Shown here piece after piece: positions 34,950-43,135 of a stretch of DNA of 64,000 nt; the first letter of the stretch is position 1; each line of letters begins with the position of its first letter. This DNA comes from Streptomyces sp. AC555_RSS877 (GTDB taxonomy: Bacteria; Actinomycetota; Actinomycetes; Streptomycetales; Streptomycetaceae): the NCBI RefSeq assembly GCF_019049245.1, contig NZ_JAGMUK010000183.1, positions 237,623 to 301,622 of the forward strand, written 5' to 3'. Made by a program: the position numbers and the translations under genes. Below the pieces are notes generated by a model. The model searched no databases and was not told where the DNA came from. It saw only the letters and a program-made list of their open reading frames with translations.

Positions 34950-34974
34950 TGTGCCGACCGTATCTGTCGGCACA
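34950..34974. promoter_or_regulatory. Perfect 9-bp inverted repeat before the Rieske gene
   Basis: TGTGCCGAC (34950-34958) and GTCGGCACA (34966-34974) around CGTATCT, 30 bp ahead of the Rieske start. Operator or RNA hairpin; by proximity it should affect this gene. Confidence 0.5.
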
Positions 34975-35003
34975 TCGCGCAACCTCCCGAAGGGAATCGC
35001 ACC

Positions 35004-35486
35004 ATGACCAGCGCATCGTTCAAGCCCACCTCGGGGCCGGGCCGTCGTACCGTCGTGGCGGCGGCCGGAGCGGCTGGGCTCGCCGTCGCGCTGACCGCGT
35101 GCGGCGGCTCGGACGACGACTCGTCGAGCTCGTCCGCCCCCGCCGACTCGTCCGGCAGCAGCCCCACCGGGGACGGCTCGGCCGGCAACGCCGGGGGCGG
35201 CACGGCGCTCGCGGCGACCGCCGACATCCCCGAGGGCGGCGGGAAGGTCTTCGCCGACCAGAAGGTGGTGGTGGTGCAGCCGACGGCCGGCGAGTTCAAG
35301 GCGTTCTCGGCCACCTGCACCCATCAAGGCTGCGCGGTGAAGAGCGTCGCCGACGGCGTCATCAACTGCCCCTGTCACAACAGCAACTTCTCGATCACCG
35401 ACGGCAGCGTGAAGAGCGGTCCGGCGAAGAAGCCGCTGCCGGAGATGCAGATAACCGTGAGCGGGGATTCGATCACCCTCGCGTGA
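35004..35486 (+). CDS. Tat-exported Rieske [2Fe-2S] lipoprotein
   Basis: 160-aa protein. GRRTVVAAAGAAGLAV Tat-like signal ending in lipobox LTAC (Cys about residue 32), then a Ser/Asp/Gly-rich linker and a C-terminal Rieske domain with ligands CTHQGC and CPCHNSNF (about 110-132). Members carry one [2Fe-2S] cluster and act as extracytoplasmic electron carriers or oxidoreductase domains. The gene is monocistronic, convergent with the isochorismatase-like gene 3 bp away. Confidence 0.92.
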   Translation: MTSASFKPTSGPGRRTVVAAAGAAGLAVALTACGGSDDDSSSSSAPADSSGSSPTGDGSAGNAGGGTALAATADIPEGGGKVFADQKVVVVQPTAGEFKAFSATCTHQGCAVKSVADGVINCPCHNSNFSITDGSVKSGPAKKPLPEMQITVSGDSITLA

Positions 35487-35489
35487 CCG

Positions 35490-36140
35490 TCAGCGCCGGA
35501 CCGTACGGCGCTGCCGGCTGACGCAGGCCAGCACCTCGTCCGTGGTCGCGACCGTGGCGACCAATGCGAGGGTGTTGCGGATCATCGCGGGGGTGTAGTC
35601 GGAGGGCACCCCCGCGATGGCGTCCGTGGGCACGACGGCGGTGTAGCCGCGGTTCACGGCGTCGAAGACGGCGTTGGGGATCGCCACGTTGGCCGACACC
35701 CCGGTCACGATCAGCGTGCGGCAGCCCAGGTTGCGCAGCAGGGCGTCGACCTCGGTTCCCTGGATCGGCGACAGCCCGTGCAGCCGTCGTACGACGAGGT
35801 CCTCCTCGGCGGCCTCGATGGGCACGGCCAGGCGCACCGCGGTGGTGCCGGACAGCTGCTGGACGGGCAGCCGTTCGGCGGCGCGGAAGAGGCGGGCGTT
35901 GCGGCTGGCGCCGCGGCCGTCAGGGCGGCGTTCGGCGACCGCGTGGATCACCTGGACGCCGCCCCGGTGCGCGGCGGCGACGAGACGGGCGACGTTGGCG
36001 AGGGCACCCGACGAGCGTGCCTCCTCGGCGAGTTCGGGCAGGGCGCTGTCGGGTCCGACGACGCCCTGCTGGCACTCGACGGTGAGGAGGACGGTGGTCG
36101 CGGGGGCGAGGAGCTCACTGAGCTGTTCGTACGACGGCAT
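35490..36140 (-). CDS. Isochorismatase-like protein with altered active site
   Basis: 216-aa cysteine-hydrolase-fold protein. Catalytic residues of the family (Asp in DMQNDF, Lys in the next motif, Cys in TDVCV) are not all kept: the first motif reads LLTVECQQGVVG (Asp to Glu) and the Cys-motif reads VTGVSANVAIPNAV with Ala at the Cys position. It is therefore probably a non-hydrolytic or repurposed member. Divergent from the PPOX gene across a 22-bp palindrome. Confidence 0.83.
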   Translation of the reverse strand: MPSYEQLSELLAPATTVLLTVECQQGVVGPDSALPELAEEARSSGALANVARLVAAAHRGGVQVIHAVAERRPDGRGASRNARLFRAAERLPVQQLSGTTAVRLAVPIEAAEEDLVVRRLHGLSPIQGTEVDALLRNLGCRTLIVTGVSANVAIPNAVFDAVNRGYTAVVPTDAIAGVPSDYTPAMIRNTLALVATVATTDEVLACVSRQRRTVRR

Positions 36141-36233
36141 GGCTTTCCCCTGGTCGCCGACGGGCTGTGGGCCGGGTGAGATTAACCACCATTGCGCGGG
36201 GACGGAAGACGACCCATGCTTTTTCTGACGTGA

Positions 36234-36255
36234 TGTCAGAGGATCTCCTCTGACA
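36234..36255. promoter_or_regulatory. Perfect operator-like palindrome
   Basis: Arms TGTCAGAGGA (36234-36243) and TCCTCTGACA (36246-36255) flank a TC centre, 25 bp upstream of the PPOX ATG in the divergent interval. Perfect 10-bp arms suggest a dimeric repressor; none of the two genes is a known regulator. Confidence 0.6.
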
Positions 36256-36280
36256 CGACGTGAGAGAAAGAGGGGGCCGC

Positions 36281-36748
36281 ATGACCGTCACTCAGCGCCG
36301 AGGCCGCAAGATCATGATGACACCCGGCGAGCTGGACGAGTTCCTCACCAGCCAGCGCACCTGCCGGGTCGCCACCGTGTCCGCGACCGGCGCCCCGCAC
36401 GTGAGCACGCTCTGGTTCGCCTGGGACGGCACGTCGATGTGGCTCTACTCGGTGGTGCGCAGCAAGCGGTGGACCGATCTGCGGCGCGATCAGCGGGTCG
36501 CGATCGTCGTGGACACGGGCGAGGAGTACGACGAACTGCGCGGCGTCGAGCTGTCCGGCACCGTGGACTTCGTGGGCGAGGCACCGCGCACCGGGGAGCT
36601 GTGCGCCGAACTCGACCTGCCCGAGACCCTGTTCGCCCGCAAGAACTTCCGACTCGACGAAATGCCGCACGACGGACGGCACGCGTGGATCCGGCTGACC
36701 CCGGAGAAGGTCGTTTCCTGGGACTTTCGCAAGCTCGGGTCGGCCTGA
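36281..36748 (+). CDS. F420/FMN-binding PPOX-class oxidoreductase
   Basis: 155-aa split-barrel flavin/F420-binding protein: RVATVSATGAPHVSTLWFAWDG then SKRWTDLRRDQRVAIVVDTGEEY and a C-terminal IRLTPEKVVSWDFRKL, the layout of the actinobacterial pyridoxamine-phosphate-oxidase-like F420 oxidoreductases. ATG 36281 follows GAGGGGGCC; a longer N-terminus (36260) is less likely. Ends 2 bp from the convergent LysR gene. Confidence 0.87.
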   Translation: MTVTQRRGRKIMMTPGELDEFLTSQRTCRVATVSATGAPHVSTLWFAWDGTSMWLYSVVRSKRWTDLRRDQRVAIVVDTGEEYDELRGVELSGTVDFVGEAPRTGELCAELDLPETLFARKNFRLDEMPHDGRHAWIRLTPEKVVSWDFRKLGSA

Positions 36749-36749
36749 C

Positions 36750-37652
36750 TCAACCGAGCTTCTCGGCCGCCGACTTGAGCGCCTCGACCGCCGCCCGGAT
36801 CGACGGGCGGCGGTCGGCGTCCGCACGCCAGACGACGTACACATGCCGGCGCACCCGCTGCTTCAGCGGGACGGTGACGACCTCAGCGGGCATCGGGTGG
36901 CGCCCCAGCAGGGGGGCGATGCACACCCCCAATCCCGCGGCGACCAGTCCGAGTTGGGTGTGCGTCTCGGCTGCGCGGTGGCCGACGATCGGCTCGATGC
37001 CCTTGGAGCGCAGCGTGAACATCAGCCACTCGTGACAGAACTCGCCCTCGCCCCAGGTGATCCACTCGTCCTCGGCGAACTCGCCGAGGTCCACCTCGTC
37101 ACGGTCCGCGAGACGGTGTCCGGCCGGCAGCGCCACGTCGGCGGGGTCGTCCAGGATGTGCGCCTTGACCAGGCCGTCGGGCAGCGGCATCGGCTTGTTG
37201 TACCAGTCGAGGACGACCGCGAGGTCGAGGTCGCCGCGGATCACCCCGGCGATGCCGCTCTCGGGTTCGAGCTCGGAGGAGCGGATCCGCAGGGCCGGGT
37301 GCTGGGCGCGCAGGGCGGCGAGCGCGGTGGGGAACAGGCCGCGCGCGGCCGTCGGGAACGCCGACAGCCTGAGCTCGCCGACGACCTGCCCGCGCTGGGC
37401 CTCCAGGTCGGACTGGGCGAGCTCGACCTGCGACAGGATGCGTGCCGCGTGCTCGGCGAGCAGCCGGCCCGCGTCCGTGAGCCGCACGCCCCGCCCGTTC
37501 TTGGCGAGGAGCTGCTGGCCGACCTCCCGCTCCAGCTTGGACATCTGCTGGGAAACGGCCGACGTGGTGATATGCAGTCCCTCGGCGGCGCCGCTCACCG
37601 AGCCGTGCCGGGCGAGGGCGTCGAGGGTGCGTAGGCGCTCCAGGTTCAACAT
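36750..37652 (-). CDS. LysR-family regulator
   Basis: 300-aa LysR regulator: N-terminal winged helix (LRTLDALARHGSVSGAAEGLHITTSAVSQQM) and a C-terminal substrate-binding domain (LRLSAFPTAARGLFPTALAAL..). Divergent from the EamA exporter 37727-39247, with a 74-bp promoter region containing CTACGAG twice (in ACTACGAGATA and GCTACGAGGTT). It likely activates that exporter. Confidence 0.92.
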   Translation of the reverse strand: MLNLERLRTLDALARHGSVSGAAEGLHITTSAVSQQMSKLEREVGQQLLAKNGRGVRLTDAGRLLAEHAARILSQVELAQSDLEAQRGQVVGELRLSAFPTAARGLFPTALAALRAQHPALRIRSSELEPESGIAGVIRGDLDLAVVLDWYNKPMPLPDGLVKAHILDDPADVALPAGHRLADRDEVDLGEFAEDEWITWGEGEFCHEWLMFTLRSKGIEPIVGHRAAETHTQLGLVAAGLGVCIAPLLGRHPMPAEVVTVPLKQRVRRHVYVVWRADADRRPSIRAAVEALKSAAEKLG

Positions 37653-37726
37653 GTAAGCAATACTACGAGATATCCCGTGAGAAATCTCGATTGTGCTACG
37701 AGGTTGTCGGCGCCATCGTTGTCCCC

Positions 37727-39247
37727 ATGACCACCGTCACCGCCACCCGCACAGAGGTCCGGACCGCCTCCCGCCTCCGCCCCGCCCTCGACTGGCGCCT
37801 GCGCTTCGGCGTCCTCGCGCTGATCTGGGGTTTCAGCTTCCTGCTCATCAAGGTGGGTACCGAGGGCTACGCCCCCTTCCAGGTCACGCTCGGGCGCCTG
37901 GTCTTCGGCACGGCGGTGCTCGCCGCCGCGATGGCCGTACGGCGGGAACGGCTCCCGCGCGGAGCGCGCACCTGGGCGCATCTGACGGTCGCCGCGCTCT
38001 TCCTGAACGCGCTGCCGTTCTCGCTCTTCGCCTACTCCGAGCTGACGATCCCCTCCACGCTCGCGGGCATCTGCAACGCGACCTCGCCGCTGTGGGGCAT
38101 GGCCCTGTCCCTGGTCGCCCTCTCCGAGGACCGGCCGACCCGGGTCCGTGTCGCCGGTCTCGGCCTCGGCTTCCTCGGCGTCCTGACGGTCCTCGGCGCC
38201 TGGCAGGGCTTCCACGGGCTGGACGCCACGGGCACGGCGATGGCCCTGTTGGCCTCGCTCAGCTATCCGATCGGCTGGATCTACGTCCGTCGCACCCTGG
38301 CCGGCTCCAGCCACTCGAACCTGTCGATGACCGGGGCCCAGTTGCTGCTGGCCACGCTGCAACTGGCAATCGTCACCCCGATGTTCACGAACCTTCCGAG
38401 CCACATCGCGATCACTCCCCTGCTGGCGATCGCGGCTCTGGGCGTCCTCGGCACGGGGCTCGCGGTCCTCCTCCAGTACGGCCTGGTCGCCGAGGTCGGT
38501 CCGACGACGGCCCAGATGGTCACCTACTTCATCCCGGTCATCGCCACGGCCGCCGGCGTCGCGATCCTCGGCGAATCGCTGAGCTGGTCGACACCGGTCG
38601 GCGCGGCGATCGTCCTGGCGGGGGCCGCACTGACGCAGGCAAGGCCGAAGGGACACGACCGCCACGCCGGTTCAGAGCCCGGGGCTGGGGCCGGGGCCGC
38701 GACCGAGTCCGCGCCTAGGTCTGCGCCCGGGGCCGGGGCCGGGGGCGGGTCCGTGCCCGCGCCCGGGTCCGGGACCACGACCGGGTCCAGGTCCGGGACC
38801 ACGACCGGGTTCGGGACCACGACCGGGTCCAGGTCCGGGACCACGACCGGGTCCAGGTCCGGGACCACGACCGGGTTCGGGACCACGACCGGGTCCAGGT
38901 CCGGGACCACGACCGGGTCCAGGTCCGGGACCACGACCGGGTTCGGGACCACGACCGGGTTCGGGACCACGACCGGGTCCAGGTCCGGGACCGGGTCCAG
39001 GTCCGGGACCGCGACCGGGTCCAGGTCCGGCTCCGGCGCCGGGTCCGAGTCCGGGTCCAAGTCCGCGACCGGGTCCGCGCAAGGGTCCAGGCCCGGGTCC
39101 CCTACCGAGTCCGAACCCCCGGTCGCCCCCGAGTCCGTCCCCGGCGCCCCCGCCGACAGCCAGGACGGCCAGGACGGCCAGGACGGCCAGGACGGTCAGG
39201 ACGGTCAGGACAGCCCCGCGCAGTCCCTCACCGAGGCCAGCTCCTAG
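37727..39247 (+). CDS. EamA transporter with long low-complexity repeat tail
   Basis: 506-aa protein. Residues 1-320 are a normal 10-TM EamA (drug/metabolite) transporter (FGVLALIWGFSFLLIKVG; MVTYFIPVIATAAGVAILGE). Residues about 320-506 are a cytosolic low-complexity tail encoded by tandem DNA repeats: GTTTGSRS/GTTTGF units, then a QDG tail (SQDGQDGQDGQDGQDGQ). The tail is unlike anything else in the window and may be a recent repeat expansion in frame. LysR regulator gene is divergent. Confidence 0.85.
   Translation: MTTVTATRTEVRTASRLRPALDWRLRFGVLALIWGFSFLLIKVGTEGYAPFQVTLGRLVFGTAVLAAAMAVRRERLPRGARTWAHLTVAALFLNALPFSLFAYSELTIPSTLAGICNATSPLWGMALSLVALSEDRPTRVRVAGLGLGFLGVLTVLGAWQGFHGLDATGTAMALLASLSYPIGWIYVRRTLAGSSHSNLSMTGAQLLLATLQLAIVTPMFTNLPSHIAITPLLAIAALGVLGTGLAVLLQYGLVAEVGPTTAQMVTYFIPVIATAAGVAILGESLSWSTPVGAAIVLAGAALTQARPKGHDRHAGSEPGAGAGAATESAPRSAPGAGAGGGSVPAPGSGTTTGSRSGTTTGFGTTTGSRSGTTTGSRSGTTTGFGTTTGSRSGTTTGSRSGTTTGFGTTTGFGTTTGSRSGTGSRSGTATGSRSGSGAGSESGSKSATGSAQGSRPGSPTESEPPVAPESVPGAPADSQDGQDGQDGQDGQDGQDSPAQSLTEASS
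38771..39028. repeat. Tandem repeat array coding the EamA tail
   Basis: Units A (24 bp, GGGACCACGACCGGGTCC+AGGTCC) and B (18 bp, GGGACCACGACCGGGTTC) in the order A B A A B A A B B A over 38771-38986 (216 bp), then two degenerate copies to 39028. Flanked by related GGGTCC repeats, and a second array of 9-bp CAGGACGGC units at 39161-39214. All repeats keep the reading frame (multiples of 3). Confidence 0.9.
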
Positions 39248-40575
39248 ACGTAACCGCGAACCGGGGCCGGCCTGACGGCGGAGGCGACCGCGTCCGCCAA
39301 CGGGCCGGTCTCATGCTCGGCGAGTGTCGCGACGGTGATCCGGATTCCCGGCGGTGCGCTCATCCGGAAGCGGGCGCCGGGCGCGACGGCCCAGCCGGAG
39401 TGCAGCAGCCGGGCGACGGCTCCGGTCTCGTCGGGCACGGGGATCCACACGTTCAGACCGGAGCGCCCGTGGGCCTCGACACCGCGGGCCGCGAGCGCGT
39501 CGATCAGCAGTTCCCGGCGCGCCCGGTACGCGGCCGCCACGGTCGGCGTGTCCAGCGCGCCCTCGGCCCACAGCCGCCTCACGGCCTCCTGCGTGATCCG
39601 GCTGACCCAGCCGGGCCCGAGCCGCTGTCGTCCGCGCACCCGGTCGACGGTGACGGCGTCCCCGGTGAACACGCCGAGCCGCAGATCGGGGCCGTACGCC
39701 TTGGCGGCCGAGCGCACGAAGGCCCAACTGCGGGTGACTTCCGCGAGGGGATGCAGGGGTAGGTCGACGATGCCGTGGCCGTGGTCGTCCTCGATCAGCA
39801 GGGTCTCCGGGTGCGCCCGGAGCACGGACCGCAGGGCACGCGCGCGCGTGGCGCTCACCGCCGCCCCCGTCGGGTTCTGCGCCCGGTCGGTGACGATCAG
39901 GGCGCGCGCCCCGGACTCCAGAGCCCGCCGCACGTCGTCCGGGAGCGGCCCCTCGTCGTCCACCCGCACGGGGGCGGTGCGCAGCCCGAGTGCCGGGACG
40001 AGGTCGAGCAGACCACCCCATCCCGGATCCTCCACCGCGACGACGTCCCCCGGCTTGAGGTGGACGGCGAGGATCCGCTCGATGGCGTCCAGCGACCCCG
40101 ACACGGCGGCGAGGGGCCCGTCCGGCACGCCGTCGGCGTCCAGTCCGGCCCGTGCGAGCCGCGCCAACTCCGGCTCGACGGGATCGTCTCCGTACATGAC
40201 CGGCTGCCGGTCGCTCTGCTCGGCGGCCGCCGCGAACGCCTGCGCGAGGGAGGGCAGCAGCGCGGGATCCGGGTTGCCGTTCGACACGTCCCGCACGCCC
40301 TCGGGCACGTCCACGCGGATGTGCTCGCGCCCGGTCGTGGCCGGCTTGGGCCGCACCCTGCTGCCCCGGCGCCCGGCGGTCTCGATGACCGCGCGCTCGC
40401 GCAGAGTGCGGTACGCGGCCGCGACGGTGTTGGGGTTCACGCCCAGTTCGGTAGCCAACTCCCGCATGGGAGGCAGGAGTTGGCCCGGGGACAGCTCACC
40501 GGCACCCACCGCCTGCTCGATGCTCGCCGAAATCTCTGCTGCGCGCCGGCCTGTGATCCGGTAATCTCCTAGCAC
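39244..40575 (-). CDS. MocR-family (GntR + aminotransferase) regulator
   Basis: 443-aa PLP-binding regulator: N-terminal GntR wHTH (LPPMRELATELGVNPNTVAAAYRTL) and C-terminal class-I aminotransferase-like domain with the PLP Lys in SAAKAYGPDLRL. MocR/PdxR proteins sense PLP. Divergent from the PNPOx-like/PaiB pair across a perfect 12-bp palindrome (40587-40598), its likely operator. It overlaps the EamA gene end by 4 bp (convergent). Confidence 0.9.
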   Translation of the reverse strand: MLGDYRITGRRAAEISASIEQAVGAGELSPGQLLPPMRELATELGVNPNTVAAAYRTLRERAVIETAGRRGSRVRPKPATTGREHIRVDVPEGVRDVSNGNPDPALLPSLAQAFAAAAEQSDRQPVMYGDDPVEPELARLARAGLDADGVPDGPLAAVSGSLDAIERILAVHLKPGDVVAVEDPGWGGLLDLVPALGLRTAPVRVDDEGPLPDDVRRALESGARALIVTDRAQNPTGAAVSATRARALRSVLRAHPETLLIEDDHGHGIVDLPLHPLAEVTRSWAFVRSAAKAYGPDLRLGVFTGDAVTVDRVRGRQRLGPGWVSRITQEAVRRLWAEGALDTPTVAAAYRARRELLIDALAARGVEAHGRSGLNVWIPVPDETGAVARLLHSGWAVAPGARFRMSAPPGIRITVATLAEHETGPLADAVASAVRPAPVRGYV

Positions 40576-40586
40576 AAAGCTAATTA

Positions 40587-40598
40587 TGCACTAGTGCA
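40587..40598. promoter_or_regulatory. Candidate MocR operator TGCACTAGTGCA
   Basis: Perfect 12-bp palindrome between the mocR-like start at 40575 and the ATG at 40611, with AATTATG around it. Contains CTAG, but no insertion element. Confidence 0.6.
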
Positions 40599-40610
40599 AT
40601 GGAGAGCGCA

Positions 40611-41294
40611 ATGCAGGGGACCCAGCAGACGACGACGCAGCCCGCCGCCTACGCCCCGACCGACCGCACCGTCCCCACCCGCGCCGCGCACAAGGCTTCC
40701 TACGACAGGGAGTTGGTGCACGCGATACTCGACGAGGCCTACGTCTGCCACCTGGGTTTCGTCCGTGACGGGACCCCGGTCGTGCTGCCCACGCTGTACG
40801 GACGGGTCGGCGAGCGGCTGTACGTCCACGGCTCGACGGGGTCGCGCCCGTTGCGGATGACCGGACAGGCCGACCCCGGGCTCCCGGTGTGTCTGACGGT
40901 CACGCACGTCGACGCGCTGATCCTGGCCCGCTCCGCCTTCCATCACTCGATCAACTACCGGTCGGTCGTCGTACACGGCATCGCCCATGACGTGACGGAC
41001 CCCGAGGAGAAGCGGCTGGCCCTGGACGCGCTGGTCGACCACGTCGTACCGGGCCGGTCCCGGGACTCGCGGCCGGCCAACAAGAAGGAGTTCGCCGCCA
41101 CCGCCGTGATCCGCCTCGACCTCGACGAGGTCTCCGCCAAGCTCCGCACCGGCGGTGTCAACGACGAGCCCGAGGACCTCGCCCTCCCGCACTGGGCCGG
41201 AGTCGTCCCGCTGCGCAAGGGCTACGAGACTCCTCTCGACGACGCCGGCCTGGCCCCCGGCACCGCGATCCCCGACTACCTCCGGGCCCTCTGA
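40611..41294 (+). CDS. Pyridoxamine-phosphate-oxidase-like protein
   Basis: 227-aa FMN-binding split-barrel protein of the NimA/PNPOx-like class: VCHLGFVRDGTPVVLPTLYGRVGERLYVHGSTGSRPLR, RSAFHHSINYRSVVVHG. ATG 40611 is preceded by GGAGAG; ATG 40599 would add four residues. It is coupled to the PaiB-like gene (stop and start overlap TGATG). Divergent MocR regulator suggests PLP-linked control. Physiological substrate not known. Confidence 0.88.
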   Translation: MQGTQQTTTQPAAYAPTDRTVPTRAAHKASYDRELVHAILDEAYVCHLGFVRDGTPVVLPTLYGRVGERLYVHGSTGSRPLRMTGQADPGLPVCLTVTHVDALILARSAFHHSINYRSVVVHGIAHDVTDPEEKRLALDALVDHVVPGRSRDSRPANKKEFAATAVIRLDLDEVSAKLRTGGVNDEPEDLALPHWAGVVPLRKGYETPLDDAGLAPGTAIPDYLRAL

Positions 41295-41926
41295 TGCTGA
41301 TCCACCCTTGGGACGCGCCCCGTGACGATGCCGAATGGCAGGGCTGGCTGGCCGTCCACGACTTCGGACAGCTCGCCGTCAACGGTCTTCCGGGCGAGCC
41401 GCCGTACGTCCAGCCCCTGCACTTCGCCTACGACGCCGAGCGCGGCGAGGTGCTGACGCACCTGGCCCGTCCGAACCCCCTGTGGCAGGCCCTGGAGGCG
41501 AACCCGGAGGTCGTGCTGAGCGTGGTGGACGACTATGTCTACGTCCCCGGCCCCTGGCAGGCGCCGCCGGACAGCCCTTCCGAGCACGGCACCCCGACAA
41601 GCCTGTACGCGGCGGTCCAGCTCCGCTGCACGGCCCATGTCGTGGACGATCCGGCCGAGAAGGCCGCGCTTCTCAACCGGCAGGTCGGCCACTTCCAGCC
41701 GGAGGGCGGCTCCGCACGGGCGGCGGTGGGCGAGGCACCGTACGGCAGGCTGCTGGCCGGAATCCGCGGGATGCTGCTCGACGTGGTCGCCGTCCGGGCG
41801 AAGTTCAAGTACGCGGGACACCGGCCCGCGGAGGTCCAGGACCGGATCGCGGCCGGCCTCGCGGACCGCGGCGGCCCGCGGGACGCGGCGGCGCGCGAGC
41901 ACCTGCTGAACCGGCGCGGAACATGA
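41294..41926 (+). CDS. PaiB-like FMN-binding protein
   Basis: 210-aa protein of the PaiB family: MLIHPWDAP start motif, PLHFAYDAERGEVLTHLARPNPLW (about 40-65), and VGHFQPEGG in the C-terminal half. PaiB acts as FMN-binding negative regulator of protease and sporulation genes in Bacillus, and this family is also annotated as reductase. Overlaps the upstream gene by 4 bp. A strong terminator hairpin lies directly after the stop. Confidence 0.88.
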   Translation: MLIHPWDAPRDDAEWQGWLAVHDFGQLAVNGLPGEPPYVQPLHFAYDAERGEVLTHLARPNPLWQALEANPEVVLSVVDDYVYVPGPWQAPPDSPSEHGTPTSLYAAVQLRCTAHVVDDPAEKAALLNRQVGHFQPEGGSARAAVGEAPYGRLLAGIRGMLLDVVAVRAKFKYAGHRPAEVQDRIAAGLADRGGPRDAAAREHLLNRRGT

Positions 41927-41931
41927 GCGAC

Positions 41932-41962
41932 GAGTGGCCCTTCCCGACGGGAAGGGCCACTC
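41932..41962. terminator. Perfect 14-bp-arm terminator
   Basis: GAGTGGCCCTTCCC / GGGAAGGGCCACTC with GAC loop, 6 bp past the stop of the PaiB-like gene and 5 bp from the convergent EamA stop. Confidence 0.8.
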
Positions 41963-41966
41963 CGCG

Positions 41967-42914
41967 TCACACGAGCACCGGTTCCCCGTCCAGGTCACCT
42001 CGCTTCTCCGCCACCGCGAGCCCGGCGACCGACCCGAGCATCAGCAGGGTGCCGGCCAGCGTGGTGGGGGTGAGCCGCTCACCGAGCAGCACCACGGCGA
42101 GCACCGCGGCTCCCACCGGTTCCAGCAGCATGATCACGGACACGGTGGTGGACCGGACGACCGCGGCGGCCGCGAAGTAGAGGGCGTAGGCGAGGGCCGT
42201 GGGGACGGCCGCGATGTAGGCCAACAGCCACAGGAGCAGGCCGGGTTCCGCGGTGTGCGGCACCAGCCCCTCGGCCAGGGCGAACGGCAGCAGGCACAGG
42301 CTGGTGACCGCGAGCGTCCACACCGACGTACTCGCGGCATCCGCACCGCCGTCCCGGCCCCGGCCCCGCGTGACCAGGGTCATCACACAGCACCCGGCCG
42401 CCGACACCAGCCCGAACAGCACACCCCAGGGGCGCACGGACGCGTCCTCGCCCCCGAGCATCAGTACCCCGAGCCCGGCGAGCGCCCCGACGACGGCGAG
42501 CGCCCCGCCCCGTCCCAGCCGCTCCCCCAGGGTCAGCCTCGCGCCGAGCGCGATGAGGACGGGACCGGCGCCCAGGGTGACGACGGTGGCCACGGCGAGG
42601 CCGGTGGCTTCGACGGACGCGAAGTAGGCCGTCTGGAACACGGCCAGACAGACCCCCGTGACACCAGCCCGCCGCGCCTTGTGACGCAGCGGTTCCCGTA
42701 CGGCCGTCCGCGCGCCGCCCGTTCGCAGGCGGCGGGCGGCGAGCAGCAGGACGAGCCCGGCCGCGCAGCGCCAGAAGGACAGGGCGACGGGTCCGATGTC
42801 ACTGGCGCCATAGGCCAGGGAAGCGACCGCGCCGGCGGTGCCCCAGGCGACGCCGGCGACGATCAGGTAGAGAAGGCCTCGCCCGATGGGCAGGCCGGAA
42901 GCAGCATTCGACAC
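41967..42914 (-). CDS. EamA-family drug/metabolite exporter
   Basis: 315-aa membrane protein with ten hydrophobic segments and two EamA repeats (GLLYLIVAGVAWGTAGAVAS; ALAYALYFAAAAVVRSTTVS). Family exports amino acids, nucleosides or drugs; substrate unknown. ATG 42914. Followed upstream by a 221-bp gap with nothing supported. A second EamA gene (43136-44155) lies next to it, same strand. Confidence 0.88.
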   Translation of the reverse strand: MSNAASGLPIGRGLLYLIVAGVAWGTAGAVASLAYGASDIGPVALSFWRCAAGLVLLLAARRLRTGGARTAVREPLRHKARRAGVTGVCLAVFQTAYFASVEATGLAVATVVTLGAGPVLIALGARLTLGERLGRGGALAVVGALAGLGVLMLGGEDASVRPWGVLFGLVSAAGCCVMTLVTRGRGRDGGADAASTSVWTLAVTSLCLLPFALAEGLVPHTAEPGLLLWLLAYIAAVPTALAYALYFAAAAVVRSTTVSVIMLLEPVGAAVLAVVLLGERLTPTTLAGTLLMLGSVAGLAVAEKRGDLDGEPVLV

Positions 42915-43135
42915 GCGTTCTCTCCGCAGTGCGCAAGGTGCGCTGAAGTTCGGGAAAGGACGCCCGCTGGGCGGGGTCCGCGGACTTCGTCTGCGGGCAG
43001 CACCGTTCCGCCCGGCGGTGTGCTGCCGGGCTCAGGGGTCTCGGAGTGGGTCTCGGACACCCCGCTTCGCCGGATGGCCCGCCTCAGGTGGCCGGCGGCG
43101 GAAGAACGATGCGGTGCAGGTGCATGATCGGGAGC

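Noticed and set aside
38524..39082. Minus-strand ORFs rich in DPVVVP or GPGRGPGP across the EamA repeat
   Set aside because: Antisense reading of the 24/18-bp DNA repeat.
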